Shown: positions 8,897 to 17,179 of the stretch, in pieces
Numbering within the stretch: position 1 is the first letter of the stretch
Layout: every line of letters starts with the position of its first letter
Notes under the pieces: model-generated
Databases searched by the model: none
Told to the model about the DNA's origin: nothing
What the model saw: only the letters and a program-made list of their open reading frames with translations
Assembly: GCA_001603075.1 (NCBI GenBank)
Contig: LVBB01000121.1
Location: forward strand, 62,001-126,000
Source: Phycisphaerales bacterium Planc_01
Lineage (GTDB): Bacteria; Planctomycetota; Phycisphaerae; Sedimentisphaerales; Anaerobacaceae
DNA: 64,000 nucleotides
Direction: 5' to 3'
Translations under genes and position numbers: made by a program

Positions 8897-10723
8897 ATGA
8901 GACATTGGCATGTTGGCGTTGCGATTGGGATGGTCCTGCTGTCGGTCGGCACGGCTGGTGCACAGCAACCAAATCCACCGGGGCAGGCGGTAGGAATCGA
9001 ACCAGTCCATCAGGCGTACCTGTTCGCCCACATGGTGCACGAGGACTATGGGCGGCTGTATTACTCCGTCAGCCTCGACGGCCTGCACTGGACCGCTCTG
9101 AACGACGGGCGGCGCGTCTATGGCGACTACCGGGGCCATCCGGACATCTGCAAGGGCCACGACGGGCGGTATTACCTCGTGGGCAATCGCAACGACTCGG
9201 CGCCTGATATCAATTTCTGGGTCTCCGACGACCTGATCCGCTGGGAGCGTTACAGCGACGTGACGCCCGACCTGCCGCGTACGCCCGGCTACGCGCAGGC
9301 GCTGCCGCGAATCGGCGCGCCGAAGCTGTTCTATGACGTCGATTCGTCGCAGTACGTCCTCACCTGGCACACGCCGCACCAGCACGGCACGCCCGAGGAC
9401 CCCGAACGCTACTGGGCCAGCCAGCGGACGTTGTACCTGACGTCGAAGGACTTGCGGACCTTCTCCGATCCGCCGCGACGCCTCTTCGAATGGGACATGG
9501 CGACGATCGACGTCGTCATCCGCAAGCAACGCGATCGCTACTACGCCATCGTCAAGGATGAGCGCTATCCGACGCTCGACTGGCCGACCGGCAAGACCAT
9601 TCGCATCAGCTCGGCGCCGGCGCTGCTTGGGCCGTACAGCGAACCGGCGACGCCGATCAGCCCGAATTTCCGCGAGGCCCCGGCCCTGATCCCATCGCCC
9701 GACGGCACGGTCTGGTACCTGTACTACGAGCAGTATCCGGGCGTCTCCTACGGCTTGTCTGTGGCGGCCGACCTGGACGGGCCGTGGCACCAGATCTCCG
9801 GCTACACCTTCTTCAGCGATTGGGACAAGTACAGCCTGCCGCCCAAGGTCCGTCACGGCTGCATGATCGCCATCAGCCGGGCCGAGTACGATGCTCTGCT
9901 CGCCTGCCGGAGTTGGCCGGGCGCGGCCGAGGAACAGGCGCTGACGTTCTTTGGCTGGTCGGATCAGCACGTACAGGTCGACGGCAACGCCGATCACCTG
10001 ACCCCCGCCATCGACGCAATGAACGCCCTGCCCGGCCGGGCCTGGCCCGAATCCGTCGGCGGCGCCGTCGCCGAGCCGGCGTTCGTGTTCGGACTGGGCG
10101 ACCTCACCGAATGGCCCAGCCAGGCCGCCAGGGAAGCCTACGAGCAACGCGTCACCAGGCGGCTGAGATTCCCCAGCTACGACGTCGCGGGCAACCACGA
10201 CATCGGCGGCAATTCGCCGGTGCCGACCGTACTCGACTGGCTCATCGCGCGCCACGGCGCGCTGCGATACACGTTCGAGAAAGGCGGCGTCCTGTTCGTC
10301 GCGCTGTTCAGCGAATACGATGAGAGTCTCAACAACCCCGCGCAGCCCATCTCCAAAGAGGCGCTGAGCTACCTCCGCGAGACGCTGGCAAACGTGCCCA
10401 GGGACAAGCCCGTCATCGTCGCGACGCATCTGTGCTTCGACGCAATCACCAACCACGACGAATTGGTGGATGCCCTCGGCGACGCCAACATCCTCTGCGT
10501 CCTCGGCGGCCACTACCACAAGGCCAAGGTGACCCGCTACCGCCAGATCGACTTCGTCCAACTGCCCAGCCCCGCTCCGAACTCGTCCGACGAGTTCACC
10601 GTCTTCCGCATCACCGCCGACCGCCTCGTCGCCATCCCCTTCGACTACACCAGAAACGAATGGGCCACCGACAAAGGCAAGATCCTCGACAAACCCATCC
10701 ACGGCCCGATCAGAATAGAGTGA
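8897..10723 (+). CDS. Exported GH43-like beta-propeller fused to a metallophosphoesterase
   Basis: I chose ATG 8897 because GGAGA lies 6 nt upstream and a signal peptide (MRHWHVGVAIGMVLLSVGTAGAQ) follows at once. Residues ~30-340 form a five-bladed-propeller type repeat like GH43/GH32 enzymes (YYSVSLDGLHWT, HDGRYYLVGNRND, FWVSDDLIRWERY). Residues ~350-600 are a calcineurin-like phosphoesterase with all its metal motifs in order: D356-Q-H358, G401-D402, G-N433-H434-D435, H511, and G-H539-Y-H541. The joint is in frame with no stop or shift. The propeller may bind or trim a glycan while the second domain removes a phosphate or cleaves a phosphodiester, outside the cytoplasm. The exact substrate is unknown. 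Confidence 0.88.
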   Translation: MRHWHVGVAIGMVLLSVGTAGAQQPNPPGQAVGIEPVHQAYLFAHMVHEDYGRLYYSVSLDGLHWTALNDGRRVYGDYRGHPDICKGHDGRYYLVGNRNDSAPDINFWVSDDLIRWERYSDVTPDLPRTPGYAQALPRIGAPKLFYDVDSSQYVLTWHTPHQHGTPEDPERYWASQRTLYLTSKDLRTFSDPPRRLFEWDMATIDVVIRKQRDRYYAIVKDERYPTLDWPTGKTIRISSAPALLGPYSEPATPISPNFREAPALIPSPDGTVWYLYYEQYPGVSYGLSVAADLDGPWHQISGYTFFSDWDKYSLPPKVRHGCMIAISRAEYDALLACRSWPGAAEEQALTFFGWSDQHVQVDGNADHLTPAIDAMNALPGRAWPESVGGAVAEPAFVFGLGDLTEWPSQAAREAYEQRVTRRLRFPSYDVAGNHDIGGNSPVPTVLDWLIARHGALRYTFEKGGVLFVALFSEYDESLNNPAQPISKEALSYLRETLANVPRDKPVIVATHLCFDAITNHDELVDALGDANILCVLGGHYHKAKVTRYRQIDFVQLPSPAPNSSDEFTVFRITADRLVAIPFDYTRNEWATDKGKILDKPIHGPIRIE

Positions 10724-11147
10724 CCCTATGGGGATGCCCGCCGCCTCTTGTCATCCTGAGCGGAGCGGAGCGCAGTCGAAGGATCTGGCCAGAGACCAAG
10801 GTCGCGCCCGACTTGCAGCCATCCCCAAGGCCTCGCTGCGCTACGCCTTGAGGCTGCCACCCACCCGAAGAACAGGACCCGGGTGCCGGCCTCTGATATA
10901 GCGCAGCAGATGCACGTGATATTTCACCCCGCCTCGTTCACACAGGAGCATCCAGGTCACGACCTTGTCATTCCGAGCGTAGTCGAGGAATCTCGCGGCG
11001 AATCAGCCGCGTGCTTGTCTATGCCCAGACCCCTCGATCCGCCTGCGGCGGACTCGGGGTGACAAGAGCAGCCCGCGATGCTTCTGTCCAACTCTACCGT
11101 ATACGTCACTTCCGTCTCAACCATCGTCTCACTCATGGTTCCTACCT
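10724..11147. repeat. Gene-free gap with dispersed repeat copy (10965-11070)
   Basis: The gap lies between convergent genes. Positions 10965-11070 are an almost complete copy of the sequence at 12008-12114, beginning TTGTCATTCCGAGCG and ending GGGGTGACAAGAGCA, with ends that are inverted to each other (TTGTCA/TGACAA). A shorter relative (GTCATCCTGAGCGGAG) lies at 10749. No reading frame in the gap looks like a gene. Confidence 0.75.
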
Positions 11148-11891
11148 TCACCATGTGTACTTGATGGGATTCGCAGCGCCGGGCTTGCGGTATGCATCCG
11201 GCACGCGTTTGCCAACATACAACGACTTCATCTCCTTCGGGGCTTCTTTTCCGATAAAACCAAGGCGTCCAGGCGCATCCTCCCGGCCGGGGCTGGGAAA
11301 GTTAGCGGCCGTTGCCTCCAGCCAATCCTCTGCAATAAAAGCCCCGACGATCAGGCCGCGTATCGTGGCGAGAATAACTTCCGCCTTCCTGGCCTTGGTC
11401 CTGCTGACCTTCCAGGCGTAACGAGTGGCCTCGTACAGCGAGGTCTCGGCAGCACTTCTATTGACGCTAATCAACATTGCTCGGTGCTTGAATACCGCTG
11501 GCTCCGCACAATAGCGTTGGACGATCTCTTTCGCATGCATCACCCCATAGTCATCACTATGCACGCCGGCAACGTCGTTGAGAACCTCCGGGTATGCATC
11601 AATTAACGCAGCCTCGACCTCTAACGCCGTTTTGTCATCCATCGCATGCCGATGAATCACGTGAGCGACTTCAAAGCCAGCGATGCGTATCTCGCGGATA
11701 CGCTTCAACTTGTCGCTGAGTTCATCGCCATCGCCTCTCAGCTCAGCGCGGATGTGGGCAAACACACGATTCCCACGACCCTTGCCGACATAGGAGGTTT
11801 CGCCATTTCGCGGGTCGATCAGCCTGTAGACATAGGTCTTGAGCTGGCGTATCACCTCCTCTGGAAACGATTGAATCTCTGTTTTTGTCAT
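11148..11891 (-). CDS. GIY-YIG nuclease-domain protein (LEM-3-like)
   Basis: The 247-residue protein has a GIY-YIG domain in residues 19-130: VYRLIDPRNG gives the GIY strand, SYVGKGRGNRVFAH the YIG strand with the following Gly and Arg, and TALEVEAALIDAYPEVLNDVAG the helix with the metal-binding Glu. The K-G-x-G-N-R-V-F form is typical of the LEM-3/Ankle1-like branch. The C-terminal ~115 residues are unassigned. AAGGAGATCCAG precedes the ATG. A nicking or DNA-repair role is plausible from the family. The gene is alone, flanked on both sides by copies of the same ~107-bp intergenic repeat. Confidence 0.85.
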   Translation of the reverse strand: MTKTEIQSFPEEVIRQLKTYVYRLIDPRNGETSYVGKGRGNRVFAHIRAELRGDGDELSDKLKRIREIRIAGFEVAHVIHRHAMDDKTALEVEAALIDAYPEVLNDVAGVHSDDYGVMHAKEIVQRYCAEPAVFKHRAMLISVNRSAAETSLYEATRYAWKVSRTKARKAEVILATIRGLIVGAFIAEDWLEATAANFPSPGREDAPGRLGFIGKEAPKEMKSLYVGKRVPDAYRKPGAANPIKYTW

Positions 11892-12007
11892 CTGGATCTC
11901 CTTCTGTCTTCATTGCATGGCTCGCACACCATATTGTGGATTCAAGGATCGGAGCAAGCAAGCCGGAAGTGTGAGAAGTCACAGGATTGGCACGAATCGC
12001 AATTGAC

Positions 12008-12114
12008 TTTGTCATTCCGAGCGCAGTCGAGGAATCTGGCGGCGAATCAGCCGCGTGCTTGTCTATGGCCAGACCCCTCGATCCGCCTGCGGCGGACTCG
12101 GGGTGACAAGAGCA
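12008..12114. repeat. Second copy of the ~107-bp CATTCCGAGCGCAGTCGAGG repeat
   Basis: This copy is nearly identical to 10965-11070 and in the same orientation, so the GIY-YIG gene sits between two direct copies about 1 kb apart. A partial inverted copy lies at 47690-47719. The rest of the gap 11892-12212 shows nothing I can assign. Confidence 0.75.
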
Positions 12115-12212
12115 ACAGGCGCTGCATCCCGCGAACATCCTCCCAACGGCAAGCGCAGCAGCACTCAGGCCAACTCGACGTAACAGACAACAGAATCGGA
12201 TGCGCGACACCA

Positions 12213-13472
12213 TCACGCGGTGCTGCATGCGCGGCGGATTTCTTCGGCGATGAGGTCGAGGCCGGAGGCGACGGTGGCGTCGTCCTGGGCGTAGCTGATG
12301 CGGAGGCACTCGTCGGCGTGGGACCAGGGCTCGGCCAGGCCGGGGAAGAAGTAATGGCCGGGCACGACGATCACGTTGCGGGCCTTGAGCCGCTCGTAGA
12401 GCTGCCGACAGGAGATCGGCAGGCCCGGCAGCCACAGCCACAGGAAGAACGCCCCTTCCGGCCGATGCAGGTGGTAGTCGATCCCGTCGAGACGGCGGGC
12501 GAGGTGCTCAACGGCCCGGCGGGCCTTACACTCGTAGAACGGCGCGATCACCTCGCGACTGAGCCGAAGGATCTCGCCCGAGCGGACCAGATCGGTGACG
12601 ATCGCCGTGCCCAGGCCGCCCGGCGCCAGGCTCATCACGGCGTTGGCCCGCGCGACCGCTTCGACGATCTCCTCGCGTGCGATGACGATCCCCGTCCGCA
12701 CCGCCGGCAGCCCCAGCTTCGAGAGGCTCATGCACACGATCGTGTGCTCGTTCCAGACGGGCTCGGCCTCGCCAAAGACGATGTGCGGAAACGGCAGGCC
12801 GTAGGCGTTGTCCACGATCAGCGGAACGCCCTTGTCGCGGGCCAGGTCGCCCAGCCGGCGCAGCTCGTCGTTGGTCAGCACGTTGCCGCTCGGATTCGTC
12901 GGCCGCGAGACGCAGATCGCGCCGACGTCGTCGGTCACATCGAGCCGGTCGAAATCGACGTGGTATTTGAACAGGTGTTCGTCGAGCATCTCGATCCGAG
13001 GCCGAATCGCGACGAACGCATTCGGCGCCAGCATCACGTCGCAGTAGCCGATATACTCGGGCGTCAGCGGGAACAGCACCTTCTTCGTGGTCCCGTCGTC
13101 CTGCTCGCCCGCGAAGAGATTGAACAGAATGAAGAATGCCAACTGGCTGCCGTTGGTCAGCGCGATGTGGCGCGGGCCGATGTCCCAGCCGAATTGCTCG
13201 CGCAGCAGACCGGCCAGGGCTACGATGAATTCGCGGTCGCCTTCGGGCGGATCGTACTGCCCCACCGCCCGCTCGAAACGCCGCCCGTCCGCGAGCAACG
13301 CCGTCATGCCGGCGCGAAAGGCCCGTTCGACCTCAGGAATCTGCGCGGGATTGCCGCCGCCGAGCATGTGGACCGGCCCGGTCTGCGACGGCGCAGCGCC
13401 GAGATCGTCCATGAGCTGCCCGATGCCCGACTGGACCGCGATCTGCCGACCGAATTTCGAGAGCTGCATCAT
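12213..13472 (-). CDS. avtA: Valine-pyruvate aminotransferase
   Basis: This PLP enzyme transfers the amino group between valine and pyruvate (alanine/2-oxoisovalerate). The 419-residue product follows E. coli AvtA closely: SGIGQLMDDLG, MLGGGNPAQIPE, ALTNGSQLAFF, LFPLTPEYIGYCD, VSRPTNPSGNVLT, IVDNAYG (D221, Y224), and SLSKLGLPAVRTG with the PLP lysine K252, then PEGAFFLWLWLPGLPI and VVPGHYFFPGL. The frame is open further upstream, but I start at ATG 13472 because E. coli AvtA begins near here and this ATG overlaps the addA stop codon (ATGA), giving translational coupling. A biosynthetic gene riding at the end of addBA is unusual. Confidence 0.95.
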   Translation of the reverse strand: MMQLSKFGRQIAVQSGIGQLMDDLGAAPSQTGPVHMLGGGNPAQIPEVERAFRAGMTALLADGRRFERAVGQYDPPEGDREFIVALAGLLREQFGWDIGPRHIALTNGSQLAFFILFNLFAGEQDDGTTKKVLFPLTPEYIGYCDVMLAPNAFVAIRPRIEMLDEHLFKYHVDFDRLDVTDDVGAICVSRPTNPSGNVLTNDELRRLGDLARDKGVPLIVDNAYGLPFPHIVFGEAEPVWNEHTIVCMSLSKLGLPAVRTGIVIAREEIVEAVARANAVMSLAPGGLGTAIVTDLVRSGEILRLSREVIAPFYECKARRAVEHLARRLDGIDYHLHRPEGAFFLWLWLPGLPISCRQLYERLKARNVIVVPGHYFFPGLAEPWSHADECLRISYAQDDATVASGLDLIAEEIRRACSTA

Positions 13473-16400
13473 GTCGATACCGCCAAGGCCGTCCGTGGCG
13501 TCAGGAAATAGAGCCATTTCTGCCGGACGGGACATTGAAGGATGTCACTCGCCGCCCGACCATACAGGTCCAACTGGCCGCGATAGGCCTCGGCCCGCGA
13601 CGCGATCTGCTCGCCCGCGACGCGGTCGCTCTTGAAGTCGATCACAACGAGGCCGTCGGGCGTCTGCACCAGCATGTCGATGATCCCCTGCACGACGACC
13701 AGCTCGCTCGCGTCCGGCTCGCCGACCCGCAAGCCGAACGTGAAGGGCCACTCGCGATGGACGGCATGGTCCCCATCCAGCGCCAGCGCGCCAAGCTCGC
13801 TCTCGAAGAAAGACAGGATCGCATCGAGATCGATCGCGGCCGCGACGTCGGGCACGATCGCGCCGGCTTCGACGAGCCGGGCTCGGGTGCCTTCGAGGGA
13901 TTGACGCGTCACCGGCTGCGCCAGATCGACGCTGGAGATCACCAGATGCACGGCCGTGCCGATCTGCCGGGCCGAGCCCGGCGGCGTGGCGGCCGGATCG
14001 GATGCGACCAGCGCCAGCGGCCGGCGGTCCAGCGCGCGGGAGTAGTCCAGGCGCGCAAACTCATCGTCGTGGTGCGTCAGCGCGGTGACCGACTGCTTGG
14101 CCGCCTCGCGCATGGCCCAGGTGAACGGATACCGCCAGTCCAGCCGGTCCTTCAGCTCGGCCAGCAGTTCCCGGCTCTGCGCATCGGGGCGGGCTTTGGC
14201 CTTCGGCTTCGCAGCGGCCGACCGCTTGCGGTCGCGAAGGGCCCGGACCTGTTGCGTCAACTGCCCCATCGCGTCGACCCGGTGCACGTGCAATTCGAAC
14301 AAGGCCGCATCGTCGGCCGGTGCCGCCAGGTGCGTCTCGAACGCCTCGTGCAGCGCCCGCTGATCGGCCAGGCCGTACAGCAGCCACTCCATCGGGCTGC
14401 GCGCACTCTTGAGCAGCCACGACGGCACGGCGGGATCGCTCAGCAGCAGGCCCTTCGCCAGCACCCTGCCGCAATCGGTTCGCTTCTGCGAGGCGGTGAC
14501 GATCAGTCGATCCTTCGCCCGTGTCATCGCGACATAAAGAACCCGCATCTCCTCGGCCAGCGTCACGGCCCGCTTCTTCTCGGCGATCACCTGATGGGCC
14601 AGCGTCGGCAGCTTGGCGTTCGAGCGGGCGTCGATCACGCGCAAGCCGAGCGTGTAATCGGTATCGGCCACCAGGTCGTTCCGCACATCGCGCAGGTTGA
14701 ACTCGCTGTCCAGCTCGGCCAAGAACACGACGGGGAATTCGAGCCCTTTGCTCTTGTGGACGCTGAGGATGCGGACGGCGTTGCCCGCTCCGGCCGGTTC
14801 CGACGGCGTCCAGTCCTGGCCGGCCTCCTGGAGCTTCTCGACGAACGCGACGAACCGCGTCAGCGACGGCACGCCCGCGCTGCTGGCGAACCCCTCGAAC
14901 TGAATCGCCCGGTCGTGCAGTTCGAGCAGGTTGGCCTTGCGGGCCTGGCCGTTGGGCAGCGCGCAGACGAAGGCGACCAACTGCGTCTCGCGATAGATCC
15001 GCCAGAGCAGGTCGGCCAACTGGCCCCGCCGGGCCATCTGGCGCCAGCGTTCGAGCGTCGCTAAGGCCCGCCGCAACTTGTCGGCCAGCGCCGCGTCGGC
15101 GCCGCTGTCGCGATAACGAATCGCCAAAGCATAGAAATCAGCGGACGCCATCGTCTCGCGGGCAGCGATGCGCATCGTCGCCAGTTCGCTGTCGGTAAAT
15201 CGGAAGAACGGCCCCCGCAGCACGGCGGCCAGTTCGATGTCCCGCTTAGGATTGTCGAGGACCTTGAGCAGGCAAAGCACGTCGGCGATCTCGGTCGTCT
15301 CGAAGTAGCCGGCGGTCGCGTCGCAACTGACGGGGATGCCCGCCAGACGGAGGACCTCGACGTAATCGTTGGCCTTGACCGCCAGCGAGCGCATCAGCAC
15401 GACGATGTCACGATATTCGACATTGCGCAGGCCGCCGGCGTCCTTGTCGAAGATCCGCATCGCCGGCTGCCCCGGCTCGGCGCCGACGATCTGCCGAATC
15501 CGCTGGGCGATCAGCGCCGCCTGTCGCTGACGGGGTCGCACCACCTCGGTGCTGCCGGCTTCGCCATTCCCGTCGTCCTGGTTCGCGTTCGGGTCTTCAG
15601 CCTTCTCATCGAGGATGTGCAGTTCAACGAGCGGCGCCTCCGTCGAATCGGCGGCCTCGGGTCCCGGCCGCAGGCGGGCCGCCTCGTCGTAGTCGATGTT
15701 CGCCAGTTCGGCCGTCATGATCCGACCGAACACGAGATTGACGAAATCGAGAATCCCCTTGGCCGAGCGGAAGTTGTAGTTCAGGTCCACGCGAAGCCCG
15801 CGCGCCGCCTCGCTCGACGCCGAGGCCCGCAGCCGTTGCAGAAAGATCGTCGGCTCGGCCCCGCGAAAGGCGTAGATGCTCTGCTTGACGTCGCCGACGA
15901 CGAAGACATTGTCGCCGGAACTGAGGGCGTCGAGGATCGCCTGCTGGATGGGGTTGATGTCCTGGTACTCGTCGACGAAGATGTGCTTGTAGCGGTCGCG
16001 CAGGCCCAGGGCCGTCCCGGACGGCCCAGCGCCGTCGCCCGACTCGGCCGGCTTCGTCAGCACGCGAAGGGCGTAGTGCTCCAGGTCGGCGAAGTCCAGG
16101 CCGTTGAGCGCCCTCTTGCGTTGGGTGTAGAGCGCATCGAACCGGCGGACCATCTCAATCAGCGCCGTCGTCTGCCCCCCGACGGCCCGGCCCACCACAT
16201 CCATATAATCGGGGTGGACCATCGCCAGATCGCCCAGCGCCGCGAAGTCGTCCATCGCCTTGGTCCGTAAGGTCTTGATGAAGTCACCAAGGGCTTCGTC
16301 GAAACCTTTCAACGCAGGTGCTCGCGGCTTGACGAAGGTGCGAATCGCCTCGGCGCAGGCGTCCCAATCGCCGGCGGCCAGCCGGTCGCCACAGGCGGCG

Positions 16401-17179
16401 ATGGGCGCGATCACGTCCGCGTCGAGTGCTGCGCCCCAGTTGCCGCCGGGCGCTTCGGTTTCATAGAGCCGCTGCGCCGCGCGAAGGCGGACCAGGATCG
16501 ATTCGAGCGTCTCGGCGACGATCTGCTTCTGCGCCGTACCCAGGTCGCCGGCGCGCGGGTCGGTCGCCTCGGCCAGGAGCCGTGCCCGCTCGCACCAGGC
16601 GTCCCGCGAGGCGACGCCGTCGAGGAAGCCGTGCAGCCAGACCACGCTCGACAGGAAGCCGCCCCCATCGCGCACGTCACGACGCCGCAGCAACGCTTCG
16701 AGATTGGCAGCCAGGTGCGGCTGCGTCCACGCCCACGCCACCGTCTCGTCGAGCACTTCGGCCTTGAGCAGCATGGCCTCGTCGGCGTCGATCACGCGAA
16801 ACGCCGGATCGAGGGCGACCTCGTGAAAGTTCTCGCTGAGGACCCGCTTGCAGAACGCGTGGATCGTGCTGATGTCGGCACCCTGGAGCAGCACGAGCTG
16901 GCGGGCGAGCCGGCCATCCCGCGTCCGCTCGTATTCCTCCCGGAGCCGCCGGCCGATCCGCGAGCGCATCTGCTCGGCCGCCGCCTCGGTGAACGTCAGC
17001 ACGAGCACGTTCAGCACGTGCGGACACAGCGTCGCATCGGAGACGATCCGCACGCACCGGCCCGACAGCACCGCCGTCTTGCCCGTGCCCGCCGACGCCG
17101 TGACCAGCACGTTGGCGCCATGGGCCGCGATCGCCCGCCGTTGCTGGTCGGTCCATTGAATCTTCTCCTCGCCCGTCAT
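13469..17179 (-). CDS. addA: ATP-dependent helicase/nuclease subunit A
   Basis: AddA is the UvrD-like 3'-5' motor and nuclease of AddAB, which resects double-strand breaks for RecA loading. The 1236-residue product has Walker A TASAGTGKT (about 28-36), LTFTEAAAEQM (motif Ia), FVDEYQDINPIQ (motif II), GDVKQSIYAFRGAEP (III), SVHKSKGLEFPVVF (V) and YVAMTRAKDRLIV (VI). A C-terminal PD-(D/E)XK nuclease follows with GIIDMLVQ and LVVIDFKSDRV. The start ATG 17179 overlaps the addB stop (ATGA). The frame stays open upstream into addB, but that extension has no family similarity and is a shadow. avtA follows with the same kind of overlap. Confidence 0.96.
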   Translation of the reverse strand: MTGEEKIQWTDQQRRAIAAHGANVLVTASAGTGKTAVLSGRCVRIVSDATLCPHVLNVLVLTFTEAAAEQMRSRIGRRLREEYERTRDGRLARQLVLLQGADISTIHAFCKRVLSENFHEVALDPAFRVIDADEAMLLKAEVLDETVAWAWTQPHLAANLEALLRRRDVRDGGGFLSSVVWLHGFLDGVASRDAWCERARLLAEATDPRAGDLGTAQKQIVAETLESILVRLRAAQRLYETEAPGGNWGAALDADVIAPIAACGDRLAAGDWDACAEAIRTFVKPRAPALKGFDEALGDFIKTLRTKAMDDFAALGDLAMVHPDYMDVVGRAVGGQTTALIEMVRRFDALYTQRKRALNGLDFADLEHYALRVLTKPAESGDGAGPSGTALGLRDRYKHIFVDEYQDINPIQQAILDALSSGDNVFVVGDVKQSIYAFRGAEPTIFLQRLRASASSEAARGLRVDLNYNFRSAKGILDFVNLVFGRIMTAELANIDYDEAARLRPGPEAADSTEAPLVELHILDEKAEDPNANQDDGNGEAGSTEVVRPRQRQAALIAQRIRQIVGAEPGQPAMRIFDKDAGGLRNVEYRDIVVLMRSLAVKANDYVEVLRLAGIPVSCDATAGYFETTEIADVLCLLKVLDNPKRDIELAAVLRGPFFRFTDSELATMRIAARETMASADFYALAIRYRDSGADAALADKLRRALATLERWRQMARRGQLADLLWRIYRETQLVAFVCALPNGQARKANLLELHDRAIQFEGFASSAGVPSLTRFVAFVEKLQEAGQDWTPSEPAGAGNAVRILSVHKSKGLEFPVVFLAELDSEFNLRDVRNDLVADTDYTLGLRVIDARSNAKLPTLAHQVIAEKKRAVTLAEEMRVLYVAMTRAKDRLIVTASQKRTDCGRVLAKGLLLSDPAVPSWLLKSARSPMEWLLYGLADQRALHEAFETHLAAPADDAALFELHVHRVDAMGQLTQQVRALRDRKRSAAAKPKAKARPDAQSRELLAELKDRLDWRYPFTWAMREAAKQSVTALTHHDDEFARLDYSRALDRRPLALVASDPAATPPGSARQIGTAVHLVISSVDLAQPVTRQSLEGTRARLVEAGAIVPDVAAAIDLDAILSFFESELGALALDGDHAVHREWPFTFGLRVGEPDASELVVVQGIIDMLVQTPDGLVVIDFKSDRVAGEQIASRAEAYRGQLDLYGRAASDILQCPVRQKWLYFLTPRTALAVST

